DNA of 64,000 bases from Pasteurellaceae bacterium Pebbles2 (GCA_023101505.1 LVZA01000001.1:558001-622000); one strand, 5' to 3'; shown: positions 39,531 through 49,415, counted from the first letter of the stretch. Numbers and translations are program-made. Notes: generated by a model not told the origin, from the sequence alone.

Positions 39531-41030
39531 ATGCAACAAAATTTCAGTTTAGAACAGAATTTTCCGCCAGCATACCATCAAACCAGTAGCGCAATTCCCA
39601 CATTATTATGTGATTTTTATAAAGTGTCGCATAAAGATCAGTATCCCGAACATTCAGAAATTATTTATAGCACGTTCACACCGCGCAGCAACCAATTAGC
39701 TCCGCACTTGGATCGTGTGGTTTGCTTTGGTTTTCAAGCCTTTATCATTAAATATTTGATCAACTATTTTAACCACAACTTCTTTTCACGTTCACAGTCG
39801 CAGGTAGTACAAGAATATTGTGATTTTATTCACCGCACTTTAGGCATTCAAACCCAAGGTGAACACATTGCGCTGCTGCATTCTTTAGGCTATTTGCCCT
39901 TGCGAATTAAAGCTATTCCCGAAGGTTTATCGGTTGCGCTCAAAGTGCCTGTGATGACCATTGAAAATACCCACAAGGATTTTTTCTGGCTCACCAATTA
40001 TATTGAAACGCTGATTAACGTGTCTTTGTGGCAGCCAATGACGTCCGCGTCAATCGCGCGAGTTTATCGCAAAACTCTGTGCCAATATGCGGAACAAACC
40101 TGTGATAATCAGGATCACATTCCTTTTCAAGCACACGATTTTTCAATGCGTGGAATGAGTTCCTTAGAAAGTGCGGAAAGCTCTGGCGCAGCACATTTAA
40201 CCGCTTTTTTAGGCACAGACACCATTCCTGCCATTTCTTTTGTCGAACATTATTACGGCGCAAACCAGTTAATTGGCACGTCCATTCCTGCCAGCGAACA
40301 TTCAGTGATGAGTTCGCACGGTATTGATGAATTGCCGACATTCCGCTATTTAATGCAAAAATTCCCGAATAATATGCTCTCAATCGTGGCCGACACCACC
40401 GATTTTTGGCACAACATCAGCGTGAATTTACCGCTATTGAAAGATGAAATTATAGCTCGCCCCGAACACGCACGTGTGGTTATTCGCCCCGACAGCGGCG
40501 AAGCAATGGCAATTTTATGTGGCGACGAAAATGCCAGCACAGAAGCGGAACGCAAAGGCTTAGTGGAATGCTTATGGGATATTTTCGGCGGCCACGTAAA
40601 TAATAAAGGCTACAAAGTATTAGATCCGCACATCGGCGTGATTTATGGCGATGGGGTGAATTTTGAGAAAATGCTAAATATTCTCAATGGCTTAAAAGCC
40701 AAAGGATTTGCGTCTAGCAATATCGTGTTCGGCGTTGGTTCACGTACTTATCAAAGCAACACACGTGATACTTTAGGCTTCGCCGTGAAAGCCACATCAA
40801 TCACCATTAACGGCGTTGAAAAAGCGATTTTCAAAGCCCCAAAAACTGATAACGGCTTGAAGAAATCACAGCGTGGGCGTGTGAAAGTAATCGACTTAGA
40901 TCATTATGTAGATGGCTTAACCGCACAAAGCGATTTTGAAAATGATATGCTACAAGTTATCTTTGAAAACGGAAAATTATGTAACATCACTAATTTTGAT
41001 CAAATTCGCGAACGTGTGTTAGCAAGTTAA
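39531..41030 (+). CDS. nadV: Nicotinamide phosphoribosyltransferase NadV
   Basis: Converts nicotinamide and PRPP to nicotinamide mononucleotide, letting the cell make NAD from nicotinamide. In Pasteurellaceae this gene gives independence from V factor (NAD). The 499-residue product is full length, with LCDFYKVSHKDQYP near the start, the substrate-binding MRGMSSLES...GAAHL stretch, SEHSVMSSHG, VIRPDSGEA (PRPP/phosphate contact) and FGVGSRTYQSNTRDT. An uptake signal is inside the gene (near 39833), so it is not a very recent arrival. It has its own promoter and terminator. Confidence 0.95.
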   Translation: MQQNFSLEQNFPPAYHQTSSAIPTLLCDFYKVSHKDQYPEHSEIIYSTFTPRSNQLAPHLDRVVCFGFQAFIIKYLINYFNHNFFSRSQSQVVQEYCDFIHRTLGIQTQGEHIALLHSLGYLPLRIKAIPEGLSVALKVPVMTIENTHKDFFWLTNYIETLINVSLWQPMTSASIARVYRKTLCQYAEQTCDNQDHIPFQAHDFSMRGMSSLESAESSGAAHLTAFLGTDTIPAISFVEHYYGANQLIGTSIPASEHSVMSSHGIDELPTFRYLMQKFPNNMLSIVADTTDFWHNISVNLPLLKDEIIARPEHARVVIRPDSGEAMAILCGDENASTEAERKGLVECLWDIFGGHVNNKGYKVLDPHIGVIYGDGVNFEKMLNILNGLKAKGFASSNIVFGVGSRTYQSNTRDTLGFAVKATSITINGVEKAIFKAPKTDNGLKKSQRGRVKVIDLDHYVDGLTAQSDFENDMLQVIFENGKLCNITNFDQIRERVLAS

Positions 41031-41043
41031 TTTGGCTCAAGCG

Positions 41044-41085
41044 AAAAGTGCGGTCAAAAATTTCATTATTTTTAACCGCACTTTT
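41044..41085. terminator. Inverted uptake-signal terminator between nadV and dcuB
   Basis: AAAAGTGCGGT...AAAAAT pairs with ATTTTT...ACCGCACTTTT, a long stem between two convergent genes with T-rich sequence on each side. Confidence 0.75.
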
Positions 41086-41098
41086 GTTTTTAATTAAA

Positions 41099-42433
41099 TT
41101 ATTTAATAAAGATTTCCGCTAAACCTAAACCAATCACACAAGCTGATACAACGCCGATTAAGCCTGGTACCATAAAGCTGTGGTTGAAATAGAATTTACC
41201 GATTTTTGTTGTACCTGTTACGTCGAAGTTCACTGTCGCGATGTCTGACGGATAGTTCGGAATGAAGAAGTATGCGTAAGTTGCTGGCATTAAACCAATC
41301 AATAACGCTGGTTCTAAGCCTAAACCGATACCTACAGGTAACATCATTACTGCGGTTGCGGCTTGGCTGTTGATAACCACAGACACGGCGAATAACGCAA
41401 AGGCGAATGTCCACGGATAAAGCTCAACCATTGATGTAACTGCTGCTTTGAATTCAGGCATTGCATATTGGAAGTAAGTATCGCTCATCCACGCAATACC
41501 GTAAATCGCAATGGCTGCCACGATGCCTGATTTGAACACTACGCCGTTTGGCACAAGTTGCGGTTTGACTTTACACGCAATTAAAATGATACCGCCGAAT
41601 GCCAACATCATCATTTGAATAATCACGCCCATTGAAATCGCTTTTGGCGCATCGCCGATAGTGCGCACGCTTGGAACCATTGCGATTGCCACGATCACCA
41701 CTAAAGAAAGCAAGAATAAATACACAGAGTGTTTTGCCGCTTTTGGTAATTCTTCGTCTAATAATGTGTTGGTGGTGTTTAAGATACGATCACGCCACAT
41801 TGGGTCTTGTAAACGACGTTGATATTCTGGATCGTCTTCCAATTCTTTACCACGTTTAAGGCTGTATAACGCCATTAACAACACGCCGATTAAGGTCGCA
41901 GGCAAGGTAACCATCATAATGCTAAGCAATGTAATGTGTTCAAAGCCAGGTAATTTAGTAATTTGACCAAGATAATATACTAGCACCGCAGACACTGGGC
42001 TGGCGGTTAAGCCGATTTGAGATGCGATTGAAGCCACTGCCATTGGGCGTTCTGGGCGAATTTTATTTTTTAACGCCACGTCGCCAATGATTGGCATAAT
42101 TGAATACACTGCGTGTCCTGTACCAAGCATCATTGTCATTGTATAAGTTACTAATGGCGCTAGAATGGTTACACGCTTTGGATTGTTACGCAAAATGCGT
42201 TCGGCGATTTGAAGCATAAATTTTAAACCGCCAGCGGCTTCTAAAACTGATGCACAAGTTACCACCGCCAAAATAATTAGGATTACATCAACTGGCGGTT
42301 TCCCTGCTGGCATTCGCAAAACAAAAATTTCGATAATTAAACCAATTCCCGAAATCACCCCGAGCCCGATACCGCCAAAGCGGCTACCTGTATAGAGCAT
42401 TAATAACAAAAATAAAAATTCTAAATACAGCAT
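41099..42433 (-). CDS. dcuB: Anaerobic C4-dicarboxylate transporter, DcuA/DcuB family
   Basis: Inner-membrane antiporter exchanging fumarate, malate or aspartate for succinate during fumarate respiration. The 444-residue product (E. coli DcuB 446) has about eleven hydrophobic segments and family motifs PAGKPPVDVILIILAVV, GTGHAVYSIMPI, RPERPMAVASIASQ, NSQAATAVMMLP, and NYPSDIATVNFD near the C-terminus. The start has a weak AAAGG-type site. A likely FNR box and a 10-bp dyad lie upstream, consistent with anaerobic induction. DcuA versus DcuB was chosen on overall similarity. Confidence 0.9.
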   Translation of the reverse strand: MLYLEFLFLLLMLYTGSRFGGIGLGVISGIGLIIEIFVLRMPAGKPPVDVILIILAVVTCASVLEAAGGLKFMLQIAERILRNNPKRVTILAPLVTYTMTMMLGTGHAVYSIMPIIGDVALKNKIRPERPMAVASIASQIGLTASPVSAVLVYYLGQITKLPGFEHITLLSIMMVTLPATLIGVLLMALYSLKRGKELEDDPEYQRRLQDPMWRDRILNTTNTLLDEELPKAAKHSVYLFLLSLVVIVAIAMVPSVRTIGDAPKAISMGVIIQMMMLAFGGIILIACKVKPQLVPNGVVFKSGIVAAIAIYGIAWMSDTYFQYAMPEFKAAVTSMVELYPWTFAFALFAVSVVINSQAATAVMMLPVGIGLGLEPALLIGLMPATYAYFFIPNYPSDIATVNFDVTGTTKIGKFYFNHSFMVPGLIGVVSACVIGLGLAEIFIK

Positions 42434-42463
42434 AAAATATACCTTTCAAAAGTTAATAATCAA

Positions 42464-42492
42464 TTAACTAAAATCATAACGCTTTTAGTTAA
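42464..42492. repeat. Inverted repeat TTAACTAAAA-N9-TTTTAGTTAA upstream of dcuB
   Basis: Perfect 10-bp arms with a 9-base spacer, 31-59 bases before the dcuB start. Possible operator or leader hairpin; the protein is unknown. Confidence 0.5.
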
Positions 42493-42538
42493 ATCTACAA
42501 TCTTTAAAATGTATTTTTAGAATTTTTTACACAAAAGT

Positions 42539-42552
42539 TTTATCTAGATCAA
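42539..42552 (-). promoter_or_regulatory. Probable FNR (or CRP) site of dcuB
   Basis: On the minus strand TTGAT-CTAG-ATAAA matches the FNR consensus TTGAT-N4-ATCAA in 9 of 10 positions, about 105 bases before the start. The core also resembles a CRP site, and E. coli dcuB uses both regulators. Confidence 0.6.
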
Positions 42553-42599
42553 AAAATGCAGAAAGGTATCAGCTGAAATGTAAAAAATGCGGTGTATTT

Positions 42600-43643
42600 T
42601 TAGTCAGAAATACATATTTTTGCGGAAATATCCAACAACTTATCCCACACATCGGCGGAAAAATCGAATTTTGCCATACGCTCAAGTTCGGCAAGTTGTT
42701 GAATAATTAAATAGAGTTTGCGGTAATTAAAACGTTGGAAGGCAGCAGTGTATAACGCACGGCGGTTTTGCCAAACTTTAAGTCGATCAAAGCCTGCTCG
42801 CAACTGCTCTGTGGGTAAAGGTTGATTGATACTTGTTAAACGCTGCTCTGGCTTAGAAAGTTCCAGTAATACCATCAACTCTCGCTGCAAGGTGCGTAAT
42901 AAAATTACAGGCTGAACATCTTCTGCTTGCAAGCCTGCTAAAATGCGCTTTGCTCGCCCCAACTTGCCCTCAAGCAAAGCATCAATCCATTGAAATGGGG
43001 TAAAAATAGACGACTGCTCCACCACATTTTGCACACGAGCTAGCGTTAATTTATGGTCTTGATACAACAATGCCAGCAACTCCAAGCTCTGTTTCAACGC
43101 CAGCAAATTATTTTCGTGGCTGTAACAAAGTAGCTGCACGCTGTCATTATCTGCCGTCATTCCCATTGCTTTAATGCGGTTCATCACCCAACGTGGGAGC
43201 TGTTCGATGCTTGGCGTTTGGCAATTTACCAAGATAAAGTGCGGTTCAATTTCTTGCGATTTTTTCACCCACGCTTGTTTTTCTGCCGTTTTAGGGAATT
43301 TTGCCATTTGCAGAATAAACAAAATATCGTCATTAACCAACGCCAACAACTCCGTCAAATTAGCTTGCAGAGCGGCAGTTAAATTATCGGGTAAAATTAA
43401 GCTAATAACTTGTTTATTAAAGAAAAGCCCCATTGATTGACAACGTTCAAACAAGGCTTGCCAATCTGTTGAAGTATCAATTTGTACTTCGATTTTTTCA
43501 TCAAAACCCTGCTCTGTAGCACGTTTTAAAATGAGGTCGTGGCTTTCACTTAATAATAGCGGATCTTGCCCGACCAAATAATAAATACTCGCCAAACGGC
43601 TGTTCAGCGAGTGATTTAATTGTTCGGGAAAAATACGATTCAT
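42600..43643 (-). CDS. holA: DNA polymerase III subunit delta HolA
   Basis: Clamp-loader subunit that opens the beta clamp. The 347-residue product (E. coli 343) starts MNRIFPEQLNHSL and shows the fold order of delta: an N-terminal beta-binding region with YYLVGQDPLLLSES and ESHDLILKRATEQGF, then a degenerate AAA+ lid domain and the C-terminal collar helices (PVILLRTLQRELMVLL). It lies 6 bases after lptE in the leuS-lptE-holA order of enterobacteria. Confidence 0.94.
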   Translation of the reverse strand: MNRIFPEQLNHSLNSRLASIYYLVGQDPLLLSESHDLILKRATEQGFDEKIEVQIDTSTDWQALFERCQSMGLFFNKQVISLILPDNLTAALQANLTELLALVNDDILFILQMAKFPKTAEKQAWVKKSQEIEPHFILVNCQTPSIEQLPRWVMNRIKAMGMTADNDSVQLLCYSHENNLLALKQSLELLALLYQDHKLTLARVQNVVEQSSIFTPFQWIDALLEGKLGRAKRILAGLQAEDVQPVILLRTLQRELMVLLELSKPEQRLTSINQPLPTEQLRAGFDRLKVWQNRRALYTAAFQRFNYRKLYLIIQQLAELERMAKFDFSADVWDKLLDISAKICISD

Positions 43644-43649
43644 AGTTAA

Positions 43650-44150
43650 TTAATTGGCTTTTACTTGGTGCTGCAATGCCACCATTTTAGAGATTAATTG
43701 GCGAGCCGCTTGCTCACGCATATCAGACCAAATCATTTCACGCTCGGCAGATTTCGCCAATGCAGCACGAGAGTTATCGAAGAAAGTGCGGTTAATTTTC
43801 GCCGAGATTGGATAAGCATCTTTATTCGGCAATTTCACGCTGGCTTCCACTTCTAAAATCAACATTTTTTCCGCTTCACGCCCTTGCTTAAACACCGAAG
43901 CCACTTGATCGTCAGCACGTGTTTTGTTAATTCGCAACACTGGCACATTCGCTTGTTCCACCAGCTGAATATTATTTAATTGCAACTGCCTCCGCATCGC
44001 CACGGACATATCGCTGTAAGGATCGCTGGTTTCAAATTTCAGTGTTTGTAATTCTTTCGGAATTAGTTCACCGTTTTGCAGCTGAAAACCACAGGCTGTT
44101 AGCATTGCGGTGCTGAGCATTAAAAATGCAATTTTAATTTGTTTTAACAT
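43650..44150 (-). CDS. lptE: LPS-assembly lipoprotein LptE
   Basis: Outer-membrane lipoprotein that plugs and stabilises LptD for LPS export. The 166-residue product (E. coli 193) has a signal peptide with lipobox LTAC, then GFQLQNGELIPKELQTLKFET, the characteristic start of mature LptE, an RINK segment and a C-terminal helix. An uptake signal lies in the gene (near 43785). It is cotranscribed with holA. Confidence 0.92.
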   Translation of the reverse strand: MLKQIKIAFLMLSTAMLTACGFQLQNGELIPKELQTLKFETSDPYSDMSVAMRRQLQLNNIQLVEQANVPVLRINKTRADDQVASVFKQGREAEKMLILEVEASVKLPNKDAYPISAKINRTFFDNSRAALAKSAEREMIWSDMREQAARQLISKMVALQHQVKAN

Positions 44151-44161
44151 TGGTTAAACCC

Positions 44162-44869
44162 TTATTTACAAATGATATTAAATAAAATGCTGGCTTTTTC
44201 TTTGATATTTGCCGTCGCAAGTTGTTTGCCGTTTTTTTGTTCGTTAGACTTCAATTCCGTTTGCAATCTTTCATCTTGCCCAGTGAAACTTGGCGTGTAA
44301 CCAATTTCTTTGGGCGGATTGTTGCGATGCAATTTCACGTTAATCAATGCAGTGTAAAAATCGGTAAAACTATTTTCAGGATAGTAGTTTGTGGTCATCA
44401 ACAAATCTACTCCATTTTTGCTGTTGAAATCTTGACAAATTTCCGTTTTCGCAGTGAATTTTGCGTGGCTTAGGCGGAATAAACCAAACTCATAAAAATC
44501 AAAGGATTTTGCTTTGGCAATCGGGTTGATAAACTCGGCATTTTGTGGATTAAAGGATTTGCCAGCCACATTAAAAATTGCCGCCATCGCCACTTTGTCG
44601 CCGTTAATCAAATAGATCAAATTGCCTAATTTGCTAATTTCATTGCCTGATTTTGATCTAGCAGAACCGTGAAAGATTTTGAGATCAGGCATTTTTTCAG
44701 GGTGTTCCATTTCATCAGCCGCCATCAGCTGAGTAAATGCCACTTGCTTAATTTTGCCGTCAATATCTTTATAAGGTCGCCATTCGGGTGTGCTTTGTGT
44801 GGCACAGCCTGCAAGCTCTAAAACCGCGGTACAAATTAACGAAATTTTTGCTAATCTATTGAATTTCAT
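44162..44869 (-). CDS. Lipoprotein of unknown function inserted between leuS and lptE
   Basis: I do not recognise this gene. The 235-residue product starts with a signal peptide ending in lipobox LAGC, so it is a lipoprotein of about 213 mature residues. Visible pieces are GSARSKSGNEISKL, a central hydrophobic KVAMAAIFNVAGKSF and a Cys at the very end (FNIICK) that could pair with the one at EICQDF. It interrupts the usual leuS-lptE adjacency, yet spacing to lptE is only 11 bases, so it is probably transcribed with the LPS-assembly gene. That neighbour makes an envelope role plausible, no more. Confidence 0.7.
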   Translation of the reverse strand: MKFNRLAKISLICTAVLELAGCATQSTPEWRPYKDIDGKIKQVAFTQLMAADEMEHPEKMPDLKIFHGSARSKSGNEISKLGNLIYLINGDKVAMAAIFNVAGKSFNPQNAEFINPIAKAKSFDFYEFGLFRLSHAKFTAKTEICQDFNSKNGVDLLMTTNYYPENSFTDFYTALINVKLHRNNPPKEIGYTPSFTGQDERLQTELKSNEQKNGKQLATANIKEKASILFNIICK

Positions 44870-44885
44870 CAGAATTCCTTAAATC

Positions 44886-44906
44886 GGGGCGTATGCCATA
44901 CGCCCC
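44886..44906. repeat. Near-perfect 21-bp palindrome GGGGCGTATG-C-CATACGCCCC
   Basis: 10-bp perfect arms around one base in the leuS/lipoprotein gap. GC-rich in an AT-rich gap and extended by CTAC. It resembles the short mobile palindromic repeats found between genes in this family. Confidence 0.55.
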
Positions 44907-44942
44907 TACCAGTGAACCAATTAGTTGGCAATTATTTTGCTA

Positions 44943-47525
44943 CTATTTTGCAACAAAGCTAAATAATTTGCCTGGCACGTAAATGGTTTTCACGATGTTC
45001 AAGCCGTCTAGGAATTTTTGTACGTTTTCGTCCGCCAATGCCACTTGCTTGATGTCGTCTTCCGCCATATCCGCAGGCACGGTGATTTTCGCGCGTACTT
45101 TGCCGTTCACTTGCACCACGACTAATTTCTCGTCTTCCACCATCGCTACTTGATCCGCCACAACCCACGGGGCAAAATCAATATTGTCTTGGTTGCCCAA
45201 ATCTTTCCATAATTGGAAGCAGATGTGTGGGGTGATTGGGTAAAGCATACGAACCACTGCACTTAAGGCTTCTGCCATTACCGCACGATCTTGCTCGCCC
45301 TCTAATGAGGCTCGTGTTAATTTGTTCATCAATTCCATAATCGCCGCGATTGCAGTGTTGAATGTTTGACGGCGACCGATGTCGTCTGACACTTTAGCGA
45401 TAGTTTTGTGAACGTCGCGGCGCAAGGCTTTCTGCTCATTAGAAAGTGCGCTCGGTTCAACCGCGGTTGTGGCTGGATTTTTGCTGTATTCAAACGCCAA
45501 ATTCCATAAACGACCTAAGAAGCGTTTCGCGCCCTCTACGCCTGATTCTTGCCATTCGAGCGTCATTTCCGCAGGCGATGCGAACATCATAAATAAGCGC
45601 ACGGTGTCCGCGCCGTATTTTTCCACCATTTCTTGCGGATCGATACCGTTGTTTTTCGATTTCGACATTTTGGTCATACCGCTATGCACCAATTCGCGAC
45701 CCTCTGGATCAGTCGCTTTGATGATGCGACCTTTTTCATCGCGCTCAAGGGTTACTTGCGTTGGGCTAACCCAAATGCGTTCGTTGGTTGGGCTGGTGTA
45801 ATAAAATGCGTCTGCCAACACCATTCCTTGGCACAATAATTTGTTCGCTGGCTCGTCTGAATTCACTAAGCCTGCGTCGCGCAATAATTTGTGGAAGAAA
45901 CGGAAGTAAAGCAAGTGCATTGTCGCGTGTTCGATACCGCCGATGTACTGATCCACTGGCAACCAATAATTCGCTTCGTCTGAATCCAACATTCCTTGGG
46001 TAAATTGCGGGCTGGTGTAGCGCGCGTAGTACCAAGACGATTCCATAAAGGTGTCGAATGTGTCAGTTTCTTTTAATGCAGGCTGACCGTTATAAGTGGT
46101 TTTCGCCCAATTTGGATCGGCTTTAATCGGGCTTTGCACGCCGTCCATTACCACATCTTCAGGTAACACAATCGGCAAATCTTCCATTAACGCAGGCACA
46201 ACATCGCCGTTCTCAAGCGTTACCATTGGAATTGGTGCACCCCAATAACGTTGACGAGAAACGCCCCAATCACGCAAACGGAAATTAACTTGGCGTTTGC
46301 CTACGCCCATTTTTTCTAATTTATCCGCAATGCCGTTAAATGCTGCATTAAAGTCTAAGCCGTTAAATTCGTCTGAATTCACTAATTTACCGTGTTCGGT
46401 AAACGCCGCTTTGCTTAAATCAATGTCTTCACCGTTGGCTGGCTCAATCACTTGGTTAATCGGCAAGCCGTATTTGGTTGCAAATTCAAAGTCGCGCTGA
46501 TCGTGCGCAGGCACAGCCATTACCGCACCAGTACCGTAGTGCATTAACACGAAGTTCGCTACCCAAATTGGCACAGGTTTGCCGGTAATCGGGTGAATCG
46601 CGTTCACGCCAGTCGCCATACCTTTTTTCTCCATCGTCGCAAGCTCTGCTTCTGCCACTTTGGTATTTTTGCATTCTTGAATGAATTTCGCCAATTCTGG
46701 GTTATTTTTCGCCGCACTTTCCGCTAATGGGTGTCCAGCTGCCACCGCCATATAAGACACGCCGTAGAATGTGTCAGGACGTGTGGTATAAACCGCTACG
46801 GTTTCGTCTGAATTTTCAATTTTAAAGGTGATTTCCACGCCCTCTGAACGACCAATCCAGTTGCGTTGCATTGTTTTCACCATATCTGGCCATTCAGGAA
46901 GATTATCCAAACCGCCTAAAAGTTGGTCTGCGTAATCAGTGATTTTGATGAACCATTGCGGAATTTCTTTTTGTTCCACAGGCGTATCACAACGCCAGCA
47001 ACAGCCCTCGTGCACTTGCTCATTCGCCAGCACCGTTTCATCATTCGGACACCAGTTTACGGTTGATGTTTTTTTATAAACTAAACCTTTTTTATAAAGC
47101 TCAGTAAAGAACCATTGTTCCCATTTGTAATATTCAGGTTTGCACGTCGCAATTTCGCGATCCCAGTCAAAACCGAAGCCCAAAATTTTGAGCTGTTTCT
47201 TCATATAATCGATATTTTCGTATGTCCATTTGGCTGGCGCAGTTTTGTTTTTCACTGCCGCACCTTCCGCAGGCAAGCCGAATGCGTCCCAACCCATTGG
47301 TTGCAATACGTTTTTGCCATTCATACGCTGATAACGCGACACCACATCACCGATGGTGTAGTTGCGCACGTGCCCCATATGCAGGCGACCCGACGGATAC
47401 GGGAACATTGAAAGACAATAATATTTTGCTTTGCTTAAATCTTTGACCGCTTTAAACGTTTTATTTTCAGCCCAATATTTTTGCACGTCTGCTTCAATCA
47501 AATCGGGACGATAATGTTCTTGCAT
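44943..47525 (-). CDS. leuS: Leucyl-tRNA synthetase
   Basis: Class I synthetase charging tRNA-Leu. The 860-residue product (E. coli also 860) has the HIGH-type motif HMGH in [15 protein letters not shown] near 50, the inserted CP1 editing domain with [22 protein letters not shown] (Thr-rich editing site, about 248-270), [23 protein letters not shown], and KMSKSKNNG near 620. The C-terminal tRNA-binding domain ends [11 protein letters not shown]. It heads the leuS-lipoprotein-lptE-holA set. Confidence 0.98.
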   Translation of the reverse strand: MQEHYRPDLIEADVQKYWAENKTFKAVKDLSKAKYYCLSMFPYPSGRLHMGHVRNYTIGDVVSRYQRMNGKNVLQPMGWDAFGLPAEGAAVKNKTAPAKWTYENIDYMKKQLKILGFGFDWDREIATCKPEYYKWEQWFFTELYKKGLVYKKTSTVNWCPNDETVLANEQVHEGCCWRCDTPVEQKEIPQWFIKITDYADQLLGGLDNLPEWPDMVKTMQRNWIGRSEGVEITFKIENSDETVAVYTTRPDTFYGVSYMAVAAGHPLAESAAKNNPELAKFIQECKNTKVAEAELATMEKKGMATGVNAIHPITGKPVPIWVANFVLMHYGTGAVMAVPAHDQRDFEFATKYGLPINQVIEPANGEDIDLSKAAFTEHGKLVNSDEFNGLDFNAAFNGIADKLEKMGVGKRQVNFRLRDWGVSRQRYWGAPIPMVTLENGDVVPALMEDLPIVLPEDVVMDGVQSPIKADPNWAKTTYNGQPALKETDTFDTFMESSWYYARYTSPQFTQGMLDSDEANYWLPVDQYIGGIEHATMHLLYFRFFHKLLRDAGLVNSDEPANKLLCQGMVLADAFYYTSPTNERIWVSPTQVTLERDEKGRIIKATDPEGRELVHSGMTKMSKSKNNGIDPQEMVEKYGADTVRLFMMFASPAEMTLEWQESGVEGAKRFLGRLWNLAFEYSKNPATTAVEPSALSNEQKALRRDVHKTIAKVSDDIGRRQTFNTAIAAIMELMNKLTRASLEGEQDRAVMAEALSAVVRMLYPITPHICFQLWKDLGNQDNIDFAPWVVADQVAMVEDEKLVVVQVNGKVRAKITVPADMAEDDIKQVALADENVQKFLDGLNIVKTIYVPGKLFSFVAK

Positions 47526-47640
47526 AGTTTTACCTTTAAAAAATACTAATTTTACACCGCACTTTACGGTGAATTTATTCGTTAGAAAATGTGCTATAGC
47601 ATAGCGGAAAATGGGGAAAATTAACAGGATTTTCCAAACA

Positions 47641-47683
47641 AAAGTGCGGTGAAAAATTCTCGCATTTTTTTCACCGCACTTTC
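47641..47683. terminator. Inverted uptake-signal terminator
   Basis: AAAGTGCGGTGAAAAA pairs with TTTTTTCACCGCACTTT around a 10-base loop. It lies 23 bases past the MerP-like stop and ends that operon. Confidence 0.75.
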
Positions 47684-47705
47684 AACTTATTAAATTGACA
47701 AAATT

Positions 47706-47978
47706 TTATTCTTGCACCGCCGCCGTATAGTGCAATTTACCCACCGCATTCACTAATTGATCATTCGACACTTTGTCATCAGCGACGACGCTCATTAGGC
47801 GAGATTTGATATTACCTTTGGTCGAAATTACGCCGTCGATGGCACGTAATTCTTTGTTCACCAAATACACACAAAGCTGGCAATTCATTTCTTCAATATG
47901 CAAATTCACCTGTTTTTCTGCGGCGAAACTGCTAAGAGAAACGCTTGCGAGAAAGGCTATTAATAAATATTTTTTCAT
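47706..47978 (-). CDS. MerP-like periplasmic heavy-metal-binding protein
   Basis: 90-residue secreted protein. The signal peptide [19 protein letters not shown] is followed by an HMA-type domain with the metal motif MNCQLC (MxCxxC) near residue 30 and the usual helix [11 protein letters not shown]. It is equivalent to the mercury scavenger MerP and to other periplasmic copper or metal carriers. The start at 47978 overlaps the stop of the MerT-like gene as ATGA, so the two are translationally coupled. No mercuric reductase or MerR regulator is visible nearby, so the metal is not certain. Confidence 0.88.
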   Translation of the reverse strand: MKKYLLIAFLASVSLSSFAAEKQVNLHIEEMNCQLCVYLVNKELRAIDGVISTKGNIKSRLMSVVADDKVSNDQLVNAVGKLHYTAAVQE

Positions 47979-48337
47979 TCCAAATACTCCAAAATCCACG
48001 GTAATAAGGTAGGATAAGTTAAGAAAAACAGAATAATCACAAATACGCCCCAATAGCACCACAACAAGGCTCGGCGAGATAAGTATTTGGTGCAAATGAT
48101 TTTTTTAGAAAAAACCAACAGCCAAAAACCGTAGCCAAATGCCGCCAGCGATACAATCAGCATTGGAATTCGCAAATATTCATATTCACTCAAATCCATT
48201 AACCAAGTGGACGAAATGCCAAAAGCAAGGTAAATCAAAGGCCCGATACAACACAAGGTTGATGTTACTGCAGCCACCAACGCTGTAGCGACTGCGGTAA
48301 AAAATGTCGGATTAGAGTTCTTTTGAAGTGTATTCAT
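47975..48337 (-). CDS. MerT-like inner-membrane metal transport protein
   Basis: 120-residue membrane protein with three hydrophobic segments. The first contains the vicinal pair LCCIGP of MerT proteins, which takes metal from MerP, and a further Cys occurs in KKIICTKYL on the cytosolic side. The start at 48337 ([13 protein letters not shown]) lies inside the end of the transglutaminase gene, overlapping by 26 bases, so translation of the three genes is coupled. No merR or merA is present, arguing for general metal uptake or homeostasis over classic mercury resistance. Confidence 0.85.
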   Translation of the reverse strand: MNTLQKNSNPTFFTAVATALVAAVTSTLCCIGPLIYLAFGISSTWLMDLSEYEYLRIPMLIVSLAAFGYGFWLLVFSKKIICTKYLSRRALLWCYWGVFVIILFFLTYPTLLPWILEYLE

Positions 48338-49415
48338 AACCAAACTCTTTGGCATCGAAAGAATTAAGCGGATCGCCGCCGACTTCCGCATACGGATAGC
48401 CGAAGTTGTTGATCGGTGCTAATTCAGGTGCTGGGTAAAGGGTGAAATCACGTGCGTGGTTGAAGCCCACCCAGTTGCCTTCCCAGTTGCCGAACAAATA
48501 TTTTGATACGGCTTGTGTGCCAGCATCATTCACCGCTTTTTTCTCGGTTAAACGATATTTCGCCACGTCCGCAGAGTCCACAGGCACCCAGCCGAAGCCC
48601 GCTAAATAAAATTCCGCACGGCAATGTTGCCCTGTATTTTCATTAGCGATTTTATCTTTTGCATTACCAAATGCGATTTTAGAATATTCGCCCATTTTGA
48701 TCGCTTGACCAAGGCGAATACCAAACACTTCACGAGCAGGAATGCCAGAAGCACGAGCCAATGCCACAAACACGGAATTCATATCGGTACATTTGCCTTT
48801 CAACACGCCCGACGTTAAAATTTGTTCAACATCGCCGCTACCGCAACCTAATACAGAATTATCACGCTCCATATTTTCCACGATCCATTGATGAATTAAC
48901 TCGGCTTTTTTCAACGGATTCGTTTCTTTGCCTGTAATTTTGTCGGCATATTCTTTCACGATGCCGTCAATTTTGATGTGATCTGTCGGCTTCAAATATT
49001 CAGTAACATCAACCGAATATTCCACTTTTTCAGGCTGTTGATAATCTTTTAGCAAGCCTTGTAATTGCGGTTCACGGTCTTTGGTTTGCACCACGAATTT
49101 CACTTTCAAATCACGCTTTTGGGCTTTTTCGTCCCACGTCGCATATAAGGTTTTCGCCCCATATTGATTATTTTCCGTGATATAGGCTTGATTATAATTT
49201 CCTGTAAATTCAATGGATTGCACATTTTGGTAATCATTACTAAACGGCAACGGCACCCACAATTTAGTTTCGCCTTTTGAGCCTTGCGGCACAACAAGAT
49301 CGTAATTTTGGGTGAATTCGTAAGTGTGAGTGGTGGTGTTTGGATTAGGAAGAGTTTGTGCTTGAGCAAATCCCACACAGGCAGAAAGTGCGGTCAATAA
49401 AAAGAGCTTTTTCAT
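48312..49415 (-). CDS. Secreted transglutaminase-like domain protein
   Basis: 367-residue protein with a Sec signal peptide ([19 protein letters not shown]) and a transglutaminase-like cysteine-protease fold. The catalytic triad is visible: Cys in [12 protein letters not shown] (about 221), His in GQHCRAEFY (about 275) and Asp in WVPVDSADV (about 290). The N-terminal half is a beta-rich region with paired WVPLPFSND and YATWDEK motifs common in this family. The signal-peptide codons include an uptake signal (near 49387). It is followed, with overlap, by MerT-like and MerP-like genes. Possible peptidase or crosslinking enzyme in the periplasm; the link to metals is unexplained. Confidence 0.82.
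   Translation of the reverse strand: MKKLFLLTALSACVGFAQAQTLPNPNTTTHTYEFTQNYDLVVPQGSKGETKLWVPLPFSNDYQNVQSIEFTGNYNQAYITENNQYGAKTLYATWDEKAQKRDLKVKFVVQTKDREPQLQGLLKDYQQPEKVEYSVDVTEYLKPTDHIKIDGIVKEYADKITGKETNPLKKAELIHQWIVENMERDNSVLGCGSGDVEQILTSGVLKGKCTDMNSVFVALARASGIPAREVFGIRLGQAIKMGEYSKIAFGNAKDKIANENTGQHCRAEFYLAGFGWVPVDSADVAKYRLTEKKAVNDAGTQAVSKYLFGNWEGNWVGFNHARDFTLYPAPELAPINNFGYPYAEVGGDPLNSFDAKEFGYEYTSKEL

Noticed and set aside
47706-48337. Classic mercury resistance operon
   Set aside because: MerT- and MerP-like genes are present but there is no merR or merA, and the first gene is a transglutaminase-like enzyme.
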